Shown one piece after another: positions 22,300 to 33,784 of a stretch of 64,000 bases of DNA. The stretch is taken from positions 96,720,022 through 96,784,021 of the forward strand of contig OX328132.1 of the NCBI GenBank assembly GCA_946811695.1, given 5' to 3'. Under the pieces are notes generated by a model. It did no database searches, was not told the origin of the DNA, and worked only from the letters and a program-made list of their open reading frames with translations. This stretch comes from Gonocerus acuteangulatus (taxonomy: Eukaryota > Arthropoda > Insecta > Hemiptera > Coreidae). Position numbers and translations under genes: made by a program. Numbering within the stretch: the stretch's first letter is position 1; every line of letters starts with the position of its first letter.

Positions 22300-23110
22300 G
22301 TAAGGAGAAGTTTATGCAGAATCCAGAGAACCTGGTTTTATATGAAGTACAAAAGCCAGTGGGTATGCGGCAACTAAATTTTAATTAATACTTAGAAAAA
22401 AGTAATGAGATCCCCAAAAAAACATAAATGTGAAATAGAAGACAAGTTCCTCCCCCCCCCCCCAAAGAAACACTCCCATCCCCAAAAAGCGAGAAATATC
22501 CCCTCCTAAAACCCCCCCAAAACGCCTTACCATCCTACACTCCAAAAAAGTAGCATGAGTTAGTGTATTAAGTGTACCATATTTTCAACCAAAAACATCT
22601 GCCAATACAAGACATGATACAAGAAAGAAATGTCCAAGTTCATTACTTAGAAGACCTATTAGTTACTTACTAAGAACAGTAAAGACACTTCAACTGACCT
22701 TTAAAAACAACAATAAATATACTTATATCCAATTACTAAAATATCACTTTCCTCAACCAGGTATATTCTTAAACTTGGCAATGTTTAGTTTTCTCTCTAA
22801 AGATAACTTCGGCACAAATAAAACATTGCCAAGCTTAAGACAAAGACAGATTTATGTTTTTTTGGGGATTAACATTTCTCATGCTCTTAAATTTCAGGAA
22901 ATTTAAGTAATTTATTTATTTATTTTATTTAAATTAAAGTAATAATTCAAATTAAATAAATAATAATTTAAATAACAAATCCGCATATGGTGATTTTGGT
23001 TAAATTCTAATGAACCCTGAGATCGATTGAAATTGTTTAGTAAGAACTTTTCTAGCCAGGTTTAAATAAATAAAATTTTAAATATAATTAATTGTTTCTA
23101 TAAAGTAACC
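22300..23110. other. Stretch without recognised genes
   Basis: AT-rich sequence with C tracts at about 22452-22463 and 22506-22517. No coding exon or terminal repeat is apparent. Confidence 0.4.
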
Positions 23111-23117
23111 AGCCACC

Positions 23118-23200
23118 AGAAACACCACAGTATATATACATATATACTTATTTGAACCACCGTTATATTATTGATCAATGGGATCTGAAACATGAAATTT
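23118..23200 (-). repeat. R-family head relic
   Basis: On the minus strand, AAATTTCATGTTTCAGATCC, then AACGGTGGTTCAAATAAG followed by a short (TA)n corresponds to the end of the R head. Nothing else of the repeat remains. Confidence 0.5.
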
Positions 23201-23209
23201 TTGTGTCGC

Positions 23210-24300
23210 CAATTCAGCCATCAAGTGACTCAAGGATCAACAACTTATAGCCATTACTCCGCATCACCAGACATGAAAAGCAACAAATTCTTAACCCGTG
23301 ATTAATGGTCTAGCCTCCCCCCCCCCCCACTGTTGATCACTGGTCTGGAAAAAATACATCACTAATGATTTGGGCCTTTCAAGATTACGGTGCAGGTCTC
23401 AAATCATCCTTTTCAGGATCATGCCAACAATAGCCTCCACATACGTTTTTGGAATGCAGGTGCAACCTTTGTGAGGTTAAACTACTTTTAAATCAAGTCG
23501 ATGCTGACAAATTTTTATTTTCGAAGCTGGTACCAAATAGGTGTAATTTTATAAAGTGATGAACTACTCTGTAAATTCTCAACAAGGTTGTTCATGGGCA
23601 CTTGAGGGTGTATGGGTCCTGATCTATTGCCCCTACCCCAAAGCAAAAGAGGATCAACTGGGACTCCAGAGCAGAAGATTACACTATTGTGGGTGGGGTA
23701 CGGGATGGAACAAAAGAGTTTTGCTAATTTTAAATATTCCAAAGATTGAAAAATCCCCCTCCCCCTAGCCCAGACCAAAGTCAAAGGTTACTTTTGTTAA
23801 TTAGAAAACTCCCCATGATTAATATTATTTTTGATTGTGGACTTCTATTTCTAATTATGTTGCCCAGCAGTAAGCCTAGTTAAGAATAAACTATTACTGC
23901 CATCCATTTCATACATGCTATGCCACCTCATAGTCCCCCATTTCAAGTTTGTTTGAAAAAGACAAGGTGTTTTATAAGCTCAAAGTCTATATGTCCTCTC
24001 GTTGGCTCTCTGCATAAATGTACTCTTGGGTGACAGGGGTACATGAAAACCTACTGGGACTCCTGGAGACTCAGTAGGTTACTTTTATTTTTCATAAATC
24101 TATGGATAATTCCATACATTTATCTCTGATTTTTTTAAATATATTATGAGTATTTTTTTCTACACACCCTTATGTCAAATCACTTTTATGTTTCTATTGC
24201 TTTGTTTCAAATATTCAAATTATTCCAAGACAAAAAAAAAATGCCACCTGCTCATTATATCATTTTCTATAAAAAGTACCTAATGGGCCTGTTGTCTTTA
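23210..24300. other. Stretch without recognised genes
   Basis: Overlapping frames on both strands at 23515-23784 lie in GC-richer DNA but show no domain, no repeat copy and no splice context. I treat them as chance. Confidence 0.35.
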
Positions 24301-24316
24301 ATTAGCATCATAATTG

Positions 24317-24432
24317 GAGATGGAGATAGTTAGCCGTTGTAGTGATACGAAGACAAGGTATGGTACAGATTTCTTCCTGAAGGTCTGACGTTTTTTTCTC
24401 CTAGCCGAATCCCAACCATACCTTGTCTTCAT
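24317..24432. mobile_element. 116-bp palindromic insertion with 13-bp target duplication
   Basis: The insert is bounded by exact copies of agcatcataattg (24304-24316 and 24433-24445). Inside, GAAGACAAGGTATGGT near 24349 returns in reverse complement as ACCATACCTTGTCTTC near 24415, giving a 16-bp stem around about 50 bp. It is too short to code. The long target duplication fits a retroposon such as a short SINE or a 5'-inverted LINE fragment; the stem fits a MITE. Confidence 0.6.
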
Positions 24433-24445
24433 AGCATCATAATTG

Positions 24446-26346
24446 TCTTTTCAATGCATCTTTGTCTCTTTCCTTCCATTAAAGTGGCTTAGAAAACCCA
24501 AGATGATACATCATTCCTAAGTAGTCTAATTTTGGAAATACACCTTTTTCAATAAAAATTTTTCATTATAAAATAATTGAAAAAATAGACTATGTACCAC
24601 TCAACTATAGAGTACAAAACAAAAAAGATCAATTCAAATTTGATTATCCAAGTAAATCATGTATATCCTATAGTAAAAACTGTTACACATTACTTCAAAG
24701 GAAATGAACATGTTTATATTGTTTTGTTTTGTTTTTTTTTTCAACCCCTTTATTGTTTAAAGGTATTAAATAAAAGCTCCAAAATAAAGTTCTTCTATTT
24801 TCTAAGTAATTTTCAAGTATAAGATTGAAATGTATTCTCAACGTACAATATGCATACGTCATTTGAATTAATCTTCTCAATAAATAAAAATATATACTAT
24901 AAGAATAATTTCTCTAAACCATCATTTGACAATCAGAAAATATATGATCAATATCTAAGTGGAGGGAATAGAATGATAAAGGAGCAAAAATATTTTAATT
25001 AAACAACTTAATAATATATCTCCTGGCAATCTATAATTACACAACATTTCCAGTGTAAGTAAATATTAGATATAATACAGAATCATTAAATAGACTCATT
25101 TTAAATAACAGCTATGTACACAATTCTACTACCTTTAACTATATTACATTTTTTCAGGGAAAACAAAAAAAAAAAGGAATTTTTAGAAACTGATATTTTT
25201 CATTAAAATTATTTTCCCAAGCCAAAAACTAAAATAAATTTACTGTTGCTTAATACATTTCTGGAAATTTATATTAACTGTTATTAGCTTAACATGATGT
25301 GTCAATTGTATGTTCTTCTTATTTGTACATTAAAGTCAAGTTAATTCAAGTTATAATATAATTTGTGTTTACTTGTAGGGCTGTTTGATCATCCTGATTA
25401 AACTTTAATAAACAATTGTTTTCATGTAATAAATAATGAAATAACTTTTTCTGATATAAAACTGTGTGGGAACTGCAATCATTAAAATATTAATATTATT
25501 TTAATTTTTAAACATAAAATATTTTTTAGTTTTGTTAACACAAAAACATATTCATCACATAATGAATTAGTAAAAACCAAAACAAAAAAAAAATCATTAT
25601 TTGATGTGATAATGATCAATAAAAATATTCTATACTCTGTAAAAAAAACATAACATTGCAATGACCAATATTTTGAAGAATTGGATGGTGATTGACTTGA
25701 CATTTTGGTTGAAAACAAGAGTTATTAAGAATTTGATGCAAGTTATTTGGTCAATTTGAAGAGTCTCTATATGAAGCTTAGATAGACCAGTAAAATTTTT
25801 GATCCTAGATGAATTAAGTTGCAGTCAAAGAAATATTTTCTCCTACATCCCCTGCAAATAAAATTAAAAGGAATTATTATAATAATAGAAAACAAGCAAT
25901 GTGTATTTGATGCTTAGACCTTTAATTATTATTATAGAGCAATGGAACAAGTTGCCACTGTCAACAACTTTAGTTGGAGCAAATGTAAAATTGAGCATTT
26001 TTTTTTTTTTCAGATTTGAGATGGTGGCGATTGTTTCATAACAAATATGTCAGTATATTAAAATAAGGGGTTCTGGATTAACTCCCAGTTATCTAGCATA
26101 TTATCAATCCGGTCAATAATTTAAGGAAGATAACATAAGTACTAATTGTGGAGGCAGTGGTACCCTCCAATGTCTATAGGCTCTTGCCCATTCATTCAGA
26201 GGAATTAAAACTTCAGAAGTAAAACATCTATTTTCATTAAAAATGATATTTTATGAAAAACTATAATAAGTTAGGTCAAGTATTAATATTGTGGTCAGGG
26301 TATAAGCAGCAATGGGATTAAGGTAGAAATACTTAGTGAACATGCG
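24446..26346. other. AT-rich stretch without recognised genes
   Basis: Only low-complexity AT-rich DNA is seen. Two overlapping frames around 24592-24880 and one at 25482-25718 look like chance. Confidence 0.4.
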
Positions 26347-26356
26347 AGGTAACAAA

Positions 26357-26877
26357 TTTTTTTTTTTTTTTTTTTTTTTTATAATTCATGTTTATTTAAA
26401 ATCTGTACAATTACGAGTACAATAATTAATTGTGCTGGCCTAAGTATACATGTCAATGAACAGTATATGGAAGGAGCCAAACATTATCGGCACTTCCTAA
26501 TATATCTAAACAATTTGTGCTGTTTTTAACTGCTGTTATGGTAGCTGGTCACGGGGCCAAAGTCTCTGAAGCCTCCTGGGAAGGTCTTTAGGGTGGGTCT
26601 GAGTGGAAAGGGATTGACCTCTAGGATTTGGGTGGGATGACAATTTGGAATGAAACGTTAAGAATCGGGATTTGGAGAGGTCGTTTACGAAGGGAATGTT
26701 GAGGTCATTGTGTAGGGTTTTGTTAGAGACATAAAAGGGAGCGTTGACTATTCTACGAAGGACTTTGGATTGGAATGCTTGTATTCGTTGTATGTTCGAG
26801 TGTTTTGCTGTTCCCCATAATTCAAGTCCGTAAGTCCAGATAGGTCTGATTATAGTTTTGTATATAGTGAGTTTGTA
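26357..26877 (-). mobile_element. 5'-truncated Jockey-like LINE, 3' end only
   Basis: On the minus strand the insert ends in a poly(A) tail (T24 at 26357-26380) and is bounded by 10-bp target duplications (aggtaacaaa at 26347-26356 and 26878-26887). It encodes the C-terminal part of a LINE ORF2 after the reverse transcriptase core: KLTIYKTIIRPIWTYGLELW, then QRIQAFQSKVLRRIVNAPFY, then HNDLNIPFV. This block is typical of Jockey-clade elements. No RNase H follows. Everything upstream was lost by 5' truncation during insertion. Confidence 0.85.
26536..26877 (-). pseudogene. LINE ORF2 C-terminal fragment
   Basis: This is the coding part of the truncated LINE. It holds the thumb-like block that follows the reverse transcriptase in Jockey elements (Y-K-T-I-I-R-P, W-G, QRIQAFQSK, IVNAPFYVSN, DLNIPFV) and ends LPRRLQRLWPRDQLP at a stop. 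It is open for its whole length, so the insertion may be fairly young, but it has no catalytic YxDD motif and cannot work. Confidence 0.8.
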
Positions 26878-26970
26878 AGGTAACAAAATTAAAGATTAAA
26901 AGATCTATTTTTGAATTGAAACAGATATTTGTGGTAGTGATGAAGAAGTAGAACATGGATGAGCTAAGTA

Positions 26971-28116
26971 CAGTAGGGTTCCGATTAACCGAGTCGATGG
27001 GGGTTACCTCGGTTAATCGGAACCATACCAATAGCAATTGGAAATGTAGGTTGTTTTTGAATAAAAACTACTTATATGCTAAAAAAAAGTAATATTGAAT
27101 AATATTAATATGTAGTAATAACAATAATAACAGAAACCGTGACATTACTTTTTAAAAAAGAAATCTTATTGTGGTTTGCCTAAATGAACTTTTTATTTCG
27201 GCAGCAGCTGTGTCACTCCATTTTCTTAGAATCATGAGTTCATTTGGCGGTACATCGCTTCTGCTTTCTAAATAGAGAAGCAGAAGCAATGTCTATTTAG
27301 AACAGAATTCTCTGTCAAGCAGATTGAACTTCATGGCTTATTTTGGGGGGAATGGTTTCCATGTCTTCATCAACATCTTCTTCGGGATTGGACTTCATTA
27401 CCTCATTAATAATTTCATCTTTTGTAAGGACTGTCGCTCTGTTTATTGTGTCGTTGTTTAACCAATCTATAACTTCGGAATCCATTATATCCGGGGAGTT
27501 GAGGTCTATTAACAAATCGCACAACTGCTGATTTGTTGGAGGTTCGTCTGGCTATGATAGATAATTCGAGGCACAGGTTTTTCCAGGCTTTATTTACTGT
27601 GTTTTTGTTACAGAATGCCAAGAATCAGCAGCCATATAAATCACATTCTTAATAGACATTTTCTTTATTTTTTTAACTAACCCTTCCTCTTCTGCTAATA
27701 GCATTTCAGACAAAAGCTTCTTTTTGTAGTATCGTTTGAAGGCCGAAATTACTCCTTGGTCCATAGGCTGGATTATTGATGTGACATTTGTAGGGAAAAA
27801 CATCGATTTTATTTCGCCCTCGCATAGGACACGCTCATCAGGATGTGATGGTGCATTATCAATTAGGAGCAGGGCTCGATGAGGTAGTTTTTTTTCGTCC
27901 AGAAATTGTTTTACATGAGGTACAAAATGGTGCTTACGATTTGAGACTCTCAAAATGAGAGTTGTATCTCTTCTGAGAATCGGGATGAAGTTCCCGTCGT
28001 GGCCATTGGCTCAACTTTATATATACAGATAGCCACACCCCCCCCCCCCTCAGGCTTGACACCTCGGTTAATCGGGATCTCGGTTGACCGGACCTCAGTT
28101 ACTCGGAACCCTACTG
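26971..28116 (-). mobile_element. Tigger-like (pogo superfamily) element, internally deleted
   Basis: The ends are inverted: CAGTAGGGTTCCGATTAACC at 26971 and, on the other strand from 28116, CAGTAGGGTTCCGAGTAACT. A TA lies outside each end (26969-26970 and 28117-28118), as expected for pogo elements. Sub-terminal TTAATCGG blocks repeat inside each end. The remaining 1146 bp encode only the C-terminal half of the transposase on the minus strand; the DNA-binding half is deleted. Confidence 0.85.
27315..27953 (-). pseudogene. Tigger-like transposase, C-terminal half, broken
   Basis: The DDE_1 catalytic region is recognisable: ALLLIDNAPSHP carries the second catalytic Asp, and TNVTSIIQPMDQGVISAFKR the third region, followed by YYKKKLL. 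Reading continues through IKNVIYMAADSWHSVTKTQ, then AWKNLC in another frame, and ends in an acidic tail (EEDVDEDMETIPP). At least two frame changes break it (near 27594-27620 and near 27525). The first catalytic Asp and the N-terminal CENP-B-type helix-turn-helix are absent. In complete family members this enzyme cuts and pastes the element at TA sites in the nucleus. Confidence 0.8.
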
Positions 28117-28118
28117 TA

Positions 28119-28668
28119 ATTCAAAAGCAACTTTTTACAATTCAAGTTTTCAAAATTGTTAAAAAAAAAATTAGATTACTGCTCTCACCATACGAATATA
28201 AATAAAAGGCCTGAATACAAATATAAATAAGTTAGGGATCTCACTTATTGGCCGGATAATGAGTGCTGCTGTGAGTGAAATTCAGACCTGCAACATGATT
28301 GACATTGACATATTTTCTGACTCATTTTGACTACCTGAATATTTTGTATTTGACAAATAACTCAGGGTAACAAGCTGATAAAAATGCAGAACATCCTGAG
28401 GGGCTTGTTAGTGTGGTGAACAGATGTGCTGATAAAGATTTGTGAGCTAGAACAGGATTAAACAAACCCAAAACACAAATCTTTGAAGTTTTTGGGTCAC
28501 ATACCACCATTTTTCAATTGGAAATAGATGAATTTTAAATTGCAGTCTAAAAGAACCCAACAACATTTTAAAGGGCAAAAAATAGAAATAAATAGTGTCA
28601 GTCACAGTGGCATTATAATAACATAGTTACTCTTCTAAATCAGTTTTGGACTACCACAATGCTCTAAA
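28119..28668. other. Stretch without recognised features
   Basis: AT-rich DNA between the Tigger element and the first mariner. I see no coding exon and no repeat partner. Confidence 0.4.
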
Positions 28669-28670
28669 TA

Positions 28671-29944
28671 CGTAGTAAGGTCCATAAGTTTCCGGCCTGA
28701 GATAGAAGGAAAGGTGAAAGAAAAAAACTGGTTTCACTGTTTTTCTATATATTCTCCTCTAAGTTCAACACACTTAATACAATGCTTTGGCAACATTTCT
28801 AAACCATGAAAAAAATAATTTTCTTCTTTGTTAAAAAAATGTTCTTCCACTGCTGCTTGGAGCTCTTCGTCGGTGTTAAATCGCCTTCCATGAAGGTCAG
28901 ATTTTAACTTTGAGAAAAGGTAGAAATCGCTAGGGGCCAAGTCTGGGATGTAGGGTGGATGAGAGATTTCTTGGAATCCACAGTCCTTCACAGCGGCCTT
29001 GGAAATCAATGCTGTGTGGACAGAGGCATTGTCGTGAAGGAGGCGGACACCTCTGCTTAACTTCCCTCGCCTCTTCTCTTTAATGGCGTCTCATAACCAG
29101 TGAAGTAGGGCTGCATAATACTCACCATTCATTGTGGTATTCCTTTCTTTAAAATCTATCAGTAGTATTCCTTCACAGTCCCAAAAAATTGTGGCCATTA
29201 TCTTTTCTGTTGACTGCGTGACTTTTGCCTTTAAAGGAGGCGCTTCTCCTTTCCGTGGACTCTCTTTTGCTGATTGGGTCATAATATAGAACCATTGTCT
29301 CATCCCCAGTTACAATTGAGTCCAAAAAATTCCTTGGGTCGGCATTATACTCGCGTAAAAATTCATTGCAGCAGTGAACTCGTTCCTGTTTTTGAGCAGC
29401 TGAAAGAATTTTTGGAACCCATCTTGCACTAACCTTCTTCATATGCAAATGTTCTTTGATGATCCTCAAAACACCTGTTTTTGAAATCCCTAACCTCGCT
29501 GCTATTTCCTTGATTTTTAGTCGTCGGTCAGACAGCAATTCAGATTCCACAAGTTGGATTGTTTCAGAAGTGACAGCTTCCAATGGGCGACCGGGACGTG
29601 GGTCATCTTCTAGACTTTCTCTCCCTAACTTAAATAATTTTGCCCATTCTTTCACTGTGGAATACGAGGGGGAGGACTGCCCGTATACACAATCCAAGCG
29701 CTCTTTAATTTGCGCAGGATTAAGACCCTCTTTACAAAAGAATTTATTTACCGCACGGTAGTCGAGTTTGAACATTGTAAAAATGGTGAGTTTCCTTCAA
29801 GGCTGGACACTGACTGACAAGACTGTGGAAGTGCGGGCGATGGGTATGGAGTGAGCAGGCATGGACCTGCATAGGCGTGCAGGTCCCGGCACGTTTGAAG
29901 GAGGGGAAGCAGGACAGGCCAGAAACTTATGGACCTTACTACGT
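28671..29944 (-). mobile_element. mariner element, complete ends
   Basis: This 1274-bp element has inverted ends of about 30 bp (from 28671: CGTAGTAAGGTCCATAAGTT; from 29944 on the other strand the same 20 bases) and TA on both sides (28669-28670, 29945-29946). It carries a mariner transposase gene on the minus strand, described below. It sits exactly at the left edge of a repeat that is uninterrupted at 42163, so the insertion split or bordered that repeat. A truncated relative lies only 1 kb away at 30925-31781. Confidence 0.92.
28734..29775 (-). pseudogene. mariner transposase, D,D34D type, inactivated
   Basis: Start at 29775 (MFKLDYRAVNKFFCKEGL). Domains in order: paired helix-turn-helix region (QIKERLDCVYGQSSPSYSTV, RPGRPLEAVT, then IKEIAARLGISKTGVLRII), WVPK linker, catalytic Asp 1 in VTGDETMVLYYDP, Asp 2 in LLHDNASVHTAL, Asp 3 in PDLAPSDFYLF. 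Exactly 34 residues separate the last two, the mariner signature. Two lesions are visible: a deletion of several bases after SKRES, relative to the second copy, shifts the frame near 29255-29265, and an in-frame TGA follows LLHWL at about 29088, best explained by CGA to TGA decay. The protein cannot be made as one chain. Confidence 0.9.
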
Positions 29945-30718
29945 ATTACTTGAAACAATTTAGTTACAACAATTGAGGTACGCAGCAAACCTACATTAAC
30001 CATTTAAAATAAAATTTAATTATTTTCTGGCCATGAGAGTTAAGGCGTGACCACTTAACACTCTGTGCTAAAGGTCATGGGCTTTTCTGTAGAAAAAAGA
30101 TAAGGCATCAGCCCTATCCTGGCTAGAAAAGGGAGGTAACCTATAGGTAACCCGTCCTAAAATTCGTAGGTAATAAATAATGGACATTAAAATTTAAATT
30201 TAAATACTAAATAATTATTTTCTTTCTATATTTATATTTTATTCCGAAACCAATTGCACATTTCATTCCCAACATTACTTTTGATAATGGGTTTTCTTCA
30301 CTTGAATAGTAAATGAATAGATGAAAATAATTTGGAGTATTGGCACTATAAGAAAAAAAAAAGGGAAATCCCCCGTAAAATTCTACAATGTAAAAAAAAT
30401 ATTGAATTCAAGCTTACAAAAAAAATATGCATCTTTCGTTTGCACACTCAAAAAAGTAATGCTGTAAATTTGATTTTATCGAGGAACAAAGCTCAAAATT
30501 CATGGATCTGTTGAACAATAAACTGGCATTTTTATAACTAAACAAAATCACACATTGAAAATTTAGATAAAATTGTTGCCAATTATTCACCGAACAGAAG
30601 ATCAAGACATTGGACACTGGCAATATTTCATTATATGATTGTGGTCAGGCTTTTAAATTTTGGCATTATACGCAAGCAATGACAAAATATGATTACATAA
30701 ATTCATTAATAAACAGTT

Positions 30719-30754
<36 letters not shown>

Positions 30755-30924
30755 GATGTCGTTTGTTGTCCAAGATGACGTCAAGAAAATGGGACGAGAT
30801 ATTCTTGGGCTTCGGGAACCCAAAGATACAATTGGTGGGCTTCAGGAAATTTGTGATCATTTTCCCAAATAGAAAACACGCGACTAAAGTCCATACTCAA
30901 AAACAACATGAACAGCTTACAAAT
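29945..30924 (+). repeat. D-family repeat, copy 1 (paralogue at 42 kb)
   Basis: The whole stretch aligns with 42163-42960. It shares TATTACTTGAAACAATTTA at the start, GCAGCAAACCTA, TTTTATAACT, GATTACATAAATTCA, an A tract of about 30 bases (30723-30752) at the same place, and CAAGATGACGTCAAGAAAAT after it. It carries a SINE (30029-30221) that the 42-kb copy lacks. It is bordered by a mariner on each side. Non-coding as far as I can see; it is either an old duplicate or an unclassified transposon. Confidence 0.75.
30029..30221 (+). mobile_element. tRNA-Ser-like SINE, copy 1
   Basis: The insert starts GGCCATGAGAGTTAAGGCGT, resembling the A-box half of tRNA-Ser/Leu (GGCCGAGTGGTTAAGGC), and continues with TGTGCTAAAGGTCATGGGC. 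Its body contains CATCAGCCCTATCCTGG and GGGAGGTAACCTATAGGTAA and ends GGACATTAAAATTTAAATTT. Target duplications of 12 bp flank it (taattattttct at 30017-30028 and 30222-30233). The paralogous site at about 42245 lacks the insert, which confirms the borders. A second copy is at 59222-59412. Confidence 0.85.
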
Positions 30925-31781
30925 GTAGGGCTGCATAATACTCACCATTCATTGTGGTATTCCTTTCTTTAAAATCTATCAGTAGTATTCCTTTACAGTC
31001 CCAAAAAATTGTGACCATTACCTTTTTTGTTCACTGCGTGACTTTTGCCTTTAAAGGAGGCGCTTCTCCTGGTCTTCTCCATTCCATGGACTCTCTTTTG
31101 CTGAGTGGGTCATAATATAGAACCATTGTCTCATCCCCAGTTACAATTGAGTCCAAAAAATTCCTTGGGTCGGCATTATACTCGCGTAAAAATTCATTGT
31201 AGCAGTGAACTCGTTCCTGTTTTTGAGCACCTGAAAGAATTTTTGGAACCCATCTTGCACTGACCTTGTTCATATGCAAATGTTCTTTGATGATCCTCAA
31301 AACACTTGTTTTTGAAAGCCCTAACCTCGCTGCTATTTCCTTGGTTTTTAGTCGCCGGTCAGACAGCAATTCAGATTCAACAAGTTGGATTGTTTCAGAA
31401 GTGACAGCTTCCAATGGGCGACCGGGACATGGGTCATCATCTAGACTTTCTCTCCCTAACTTAAATAATTTTGCCCATTCTTTCACTGTGGAATACGAGG
31501 GGGAGGACTGCCCGTATACACAATCCAAGCACTCTTTAATTTGCGCAGGAGTAAGACCCTCTTTACAAAAGAATTTAATTACCGCACGGTACTCGAGTTT
31601 GAACATTGTAAAAATGGGGAATTTCCTTCAAGGCTGGACACTGACTGACAAGACTGAGGAAGTGCGGGCGATGGGTATGGAGTGAGCAGGCATGGACCTG
31701 CATAGGCGTGACCTGCATAGGTCCCGGCACGTTTGACGGAGGGGAAGCTGGACAGGCCAGAAACTTATGGACCTTACATCG
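30925..31781 (-). mobile_element. mariner element, second copy, truncated
   Basis: Nearly the same sequence as 29105-29944 but missing the transposase 3' part and that terminus. It begins abruptly at GTAGGGCTGCATAATACTCA. The intact end (CTTATGGACCTTACATCG) is at 31781, followed by TA. Near 31700 a short stretch, ACCTGCATAGG, is duplicated relative to copy 1. Closeness of the two copies suggests a local hop or segmental duplication. Confidence 0.85.
31031..31606 (-). pseudogene. mariner transposase, N-terminal two thirds
   Basis: Starts MFKLEYRAVIKFFCKEGL at 31606 and reads through the helix-turn-helix region and the first catalytic Asp (VTGDETMVLYYDP). Unlike the first copy, it keeps SMEWRRPGEAPPLKAKVTQ intact, but then reaches an in-frame TGA where the first copy has a sense codon. 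After that stop the frame still encodes FWDCKGILLIDFKERNTTM until the element is cut off at 30925. Catalytic Asp 2 and 3 are lost. Confidence 0.85.
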
Positions 31782-31783
31782 TA

Positions 31784-32257
31784 ACCTGGCAAGTCACAAT
31801 AATGAAACTCGTATGTGGTTACCAGGATAAGAGGGAATTGAAAGGCAGAAAAACTCGACAAGAAGGGATCAAAGGAACCATTTCAGGGCCCGGAACCCTT
31901 TTTTGAAACATCAAAAAGCTTTACCAGGAAGAAAATAAATGCCTTTGAGGAAGAAAAAAATAAATCGCAGTCGAGGCAAGCTCCTTGTCAGTTAGTAGGA
32001 GGAGCGAGCAAAATAATAACACCAACAGGCAAGGGAGGAACGAACATGAATTGTGGTACTCATCACAGGATATGGACTACTAAAAACACCTGTACACAAT
32101 ATGGGGATAAACAATCCATTTAAGTCCATTTAAGAATAGAGAACCTCCCAGCAAAAACTTTGTGAATGTGAGTAGCCATGGAGGAGTAAAGCGGAGAGCA
32201 GAACGCTTAGCATGCTACTAATTTAAGTGATTTTTCATTATTGGAATCATACCATCG

Positions 32258-32258
<1 letters not shown>
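31784..32258. other. Stretch without recognised features
   Basis: Purine-rich DNA after the truncated mariner. No conserved frame or terminal repeat is evident. Confidence 0.35.
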
Positions 32259-32318
<60 letters not shown>

Positions 32319-32323
32319 TATGT
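32259..32323. repeat. (TA)n microsatellite
   Basis: About 65 bp of TA with a few C interruptions (TACATA). It directly borders the pogo-like relic. Confidence 0.9.
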
Positions 32324-32500
32324 GGCATGCTTTTTAATTTGCACTACCAGGGTGTTGTATCTCTGACCACGACTAGTTGTTGTTCCTTTGACCAGGTCAA
32401 AGGTACAACACACCTGAGTGTTTTTTTTTATAATTCAAATTTTATGTTCTTCTGCTACAACTTTTTAAAAAATAATTAATATTATTTAATACATATAACA
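32324..32500 (+). mobile_element. Fragment of the pogo-like element seen at 50.5 kb
   Basis: Matches 50830-51035, with GCATGCTTTTTAATTTG, GGGTGTTGTATCTCTGACCA, CGACTAGTTGTTGTTCC and GGTCAAAGGTACAACACACC, then TCTTCTGCTACAACTT. The central 75 bp is a near palindrome because TTGTACCTTTGACC occurs in both directions. Both element ends are missing. Confidence 0.65.
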
Positions 32501-32873
32501 CATAATAATACATTGTAAAAATAAACTAAATTGGTTCATTAGGAGGCGGGTTTACTCCAGACCCAAATTACCAATTTGCTCATACTAATATGTTGTACTG
32601 GTATTACAATACAACATACTGGTCAGTATGTTGTATTGTAATGAAATTCGGTATACATTGTGGGTATCTAATGAGAAAGAAGTGTTGTAAAAATGAACTA
32701 AATCCGTTAATTCGAATTTGGAGTTTATTCAGTATTATGTTCAAATTGAATTGCCACCACATCAGCATTTGTTGTAACTTCCACCACTAGGAGCATCGTG
32801 AACACTGTATCCTGCTTCTCCTGTACATTGAGTCAGCTGTTCATTGCAAATATAAAATAGCAAAACGATTCAT

Positions 32874-32877
<4 letters not shown>

Positions 32878-32921
<44 letters not shown>
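32878..32921. repeat. (TA)n microsatellite
   Basis: About 44 bp of pure TA repeat. Confidence 0.9.
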
Positions 32922-32924
<3 letters not shown>

Positions 32925-33279
32925 TTATTTTAAGCAAATTATAAAGAAATGCAGTGTAGACTACTGCAAGTAGTAGAAATGCAGCTTCTGAGTGACTGAC
33001 TTTTTTTTGTTTTATCAGTTGATATGAACTTAGAGATCATGTTCTGTAGATATTATACCAACACTGATATATGTGACTTGATATTATTTAAAAAAATAAT
33101 AGTTGAAACAAAATTTAAAAAAATAAAAACAAAACTTAAAAATGAAAAAAAAAACAAAAAAACATATTTAAGCCAGCTGTTGACTGGTCCAAGACCCAAA
33201 ATGAGAAAATGACGACCGTAAATTTTTTAAAGAAAGAATAACGAAAGTGCATTAGAAAAAATGAGAAGAGATAGGCAAT

Positions 33280-33610
33280 GGCGGCTCAGGTCTATCTAAG
33301 GTCATGGGGGTTGCCGTCAAGGGATAACCAGGTAGCACTCCTAACTTCCTCTACCTCGGTACTAGTGTGCAAATCAGACAGATGCCTCTCATGTACCATT
33401 GCTTAGTGTGCTAACCAGGCAGCAATCCTTTCCTACTGCTACCTAGTGTGAACCAGGGCGTGGTATCCCACATTTGCCCAGCAGGAGTGTCAACCTGGGC
33501 ATATCCTCTGTTTCTCCATCCATCCCTGAACACGCTTATATTATATCGCCTACCTTTTGATATGGCTGTATCAGCCATATTCATGAGCACACAGCACCCA
33601 CAGGCAATAA
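33280..33610. other. GC-richer stretch of unknown nature
   Basis: More G+C than its flanks. It contains the approximate direct repeat AACCAGGTAGCACTCCTAAC at 33327 and AACCAGGCAGCAATCCTTTC at 33413, and CTAGTGTG at two places. It looks like a decayed repeat but I could not assign it. The frame at 33411-33614 has no supporting feature. Confidence 0.3.
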
Positions 33611-33784
33611 ACATATTGCTTTGAAACTGGTTTCACTCATTCCCCAGTCAAACTCCAATAAAAAGTGTAACTGGAATTCTATTAATGCAGAAGGATTAGG
33701 ATTTTTTTTTTTTTTTTGAGCAAAAAACAGTTTTCCAGTAGATGGATTCTGCTCGTTAAATAAGTACATTGATCTTTTATTTGA

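Noticed and set aside
23515..23784. Overlapping frames on both strands
   Set aside because: No domain, repeat copy or splice context; base composition explains the open frames.
29456..29761. Plus-strand frames antisense to both mariner genes
   Set aside because: They are shadows of the transposase reading frame.
29945..30003. Shared peptide starting MV..GLL at 30003 and 42222 on the minus strand
   Set aside because: It comes from the start of the duplicated D repeat; after about 20 residues the frames go into unrelated sequence.
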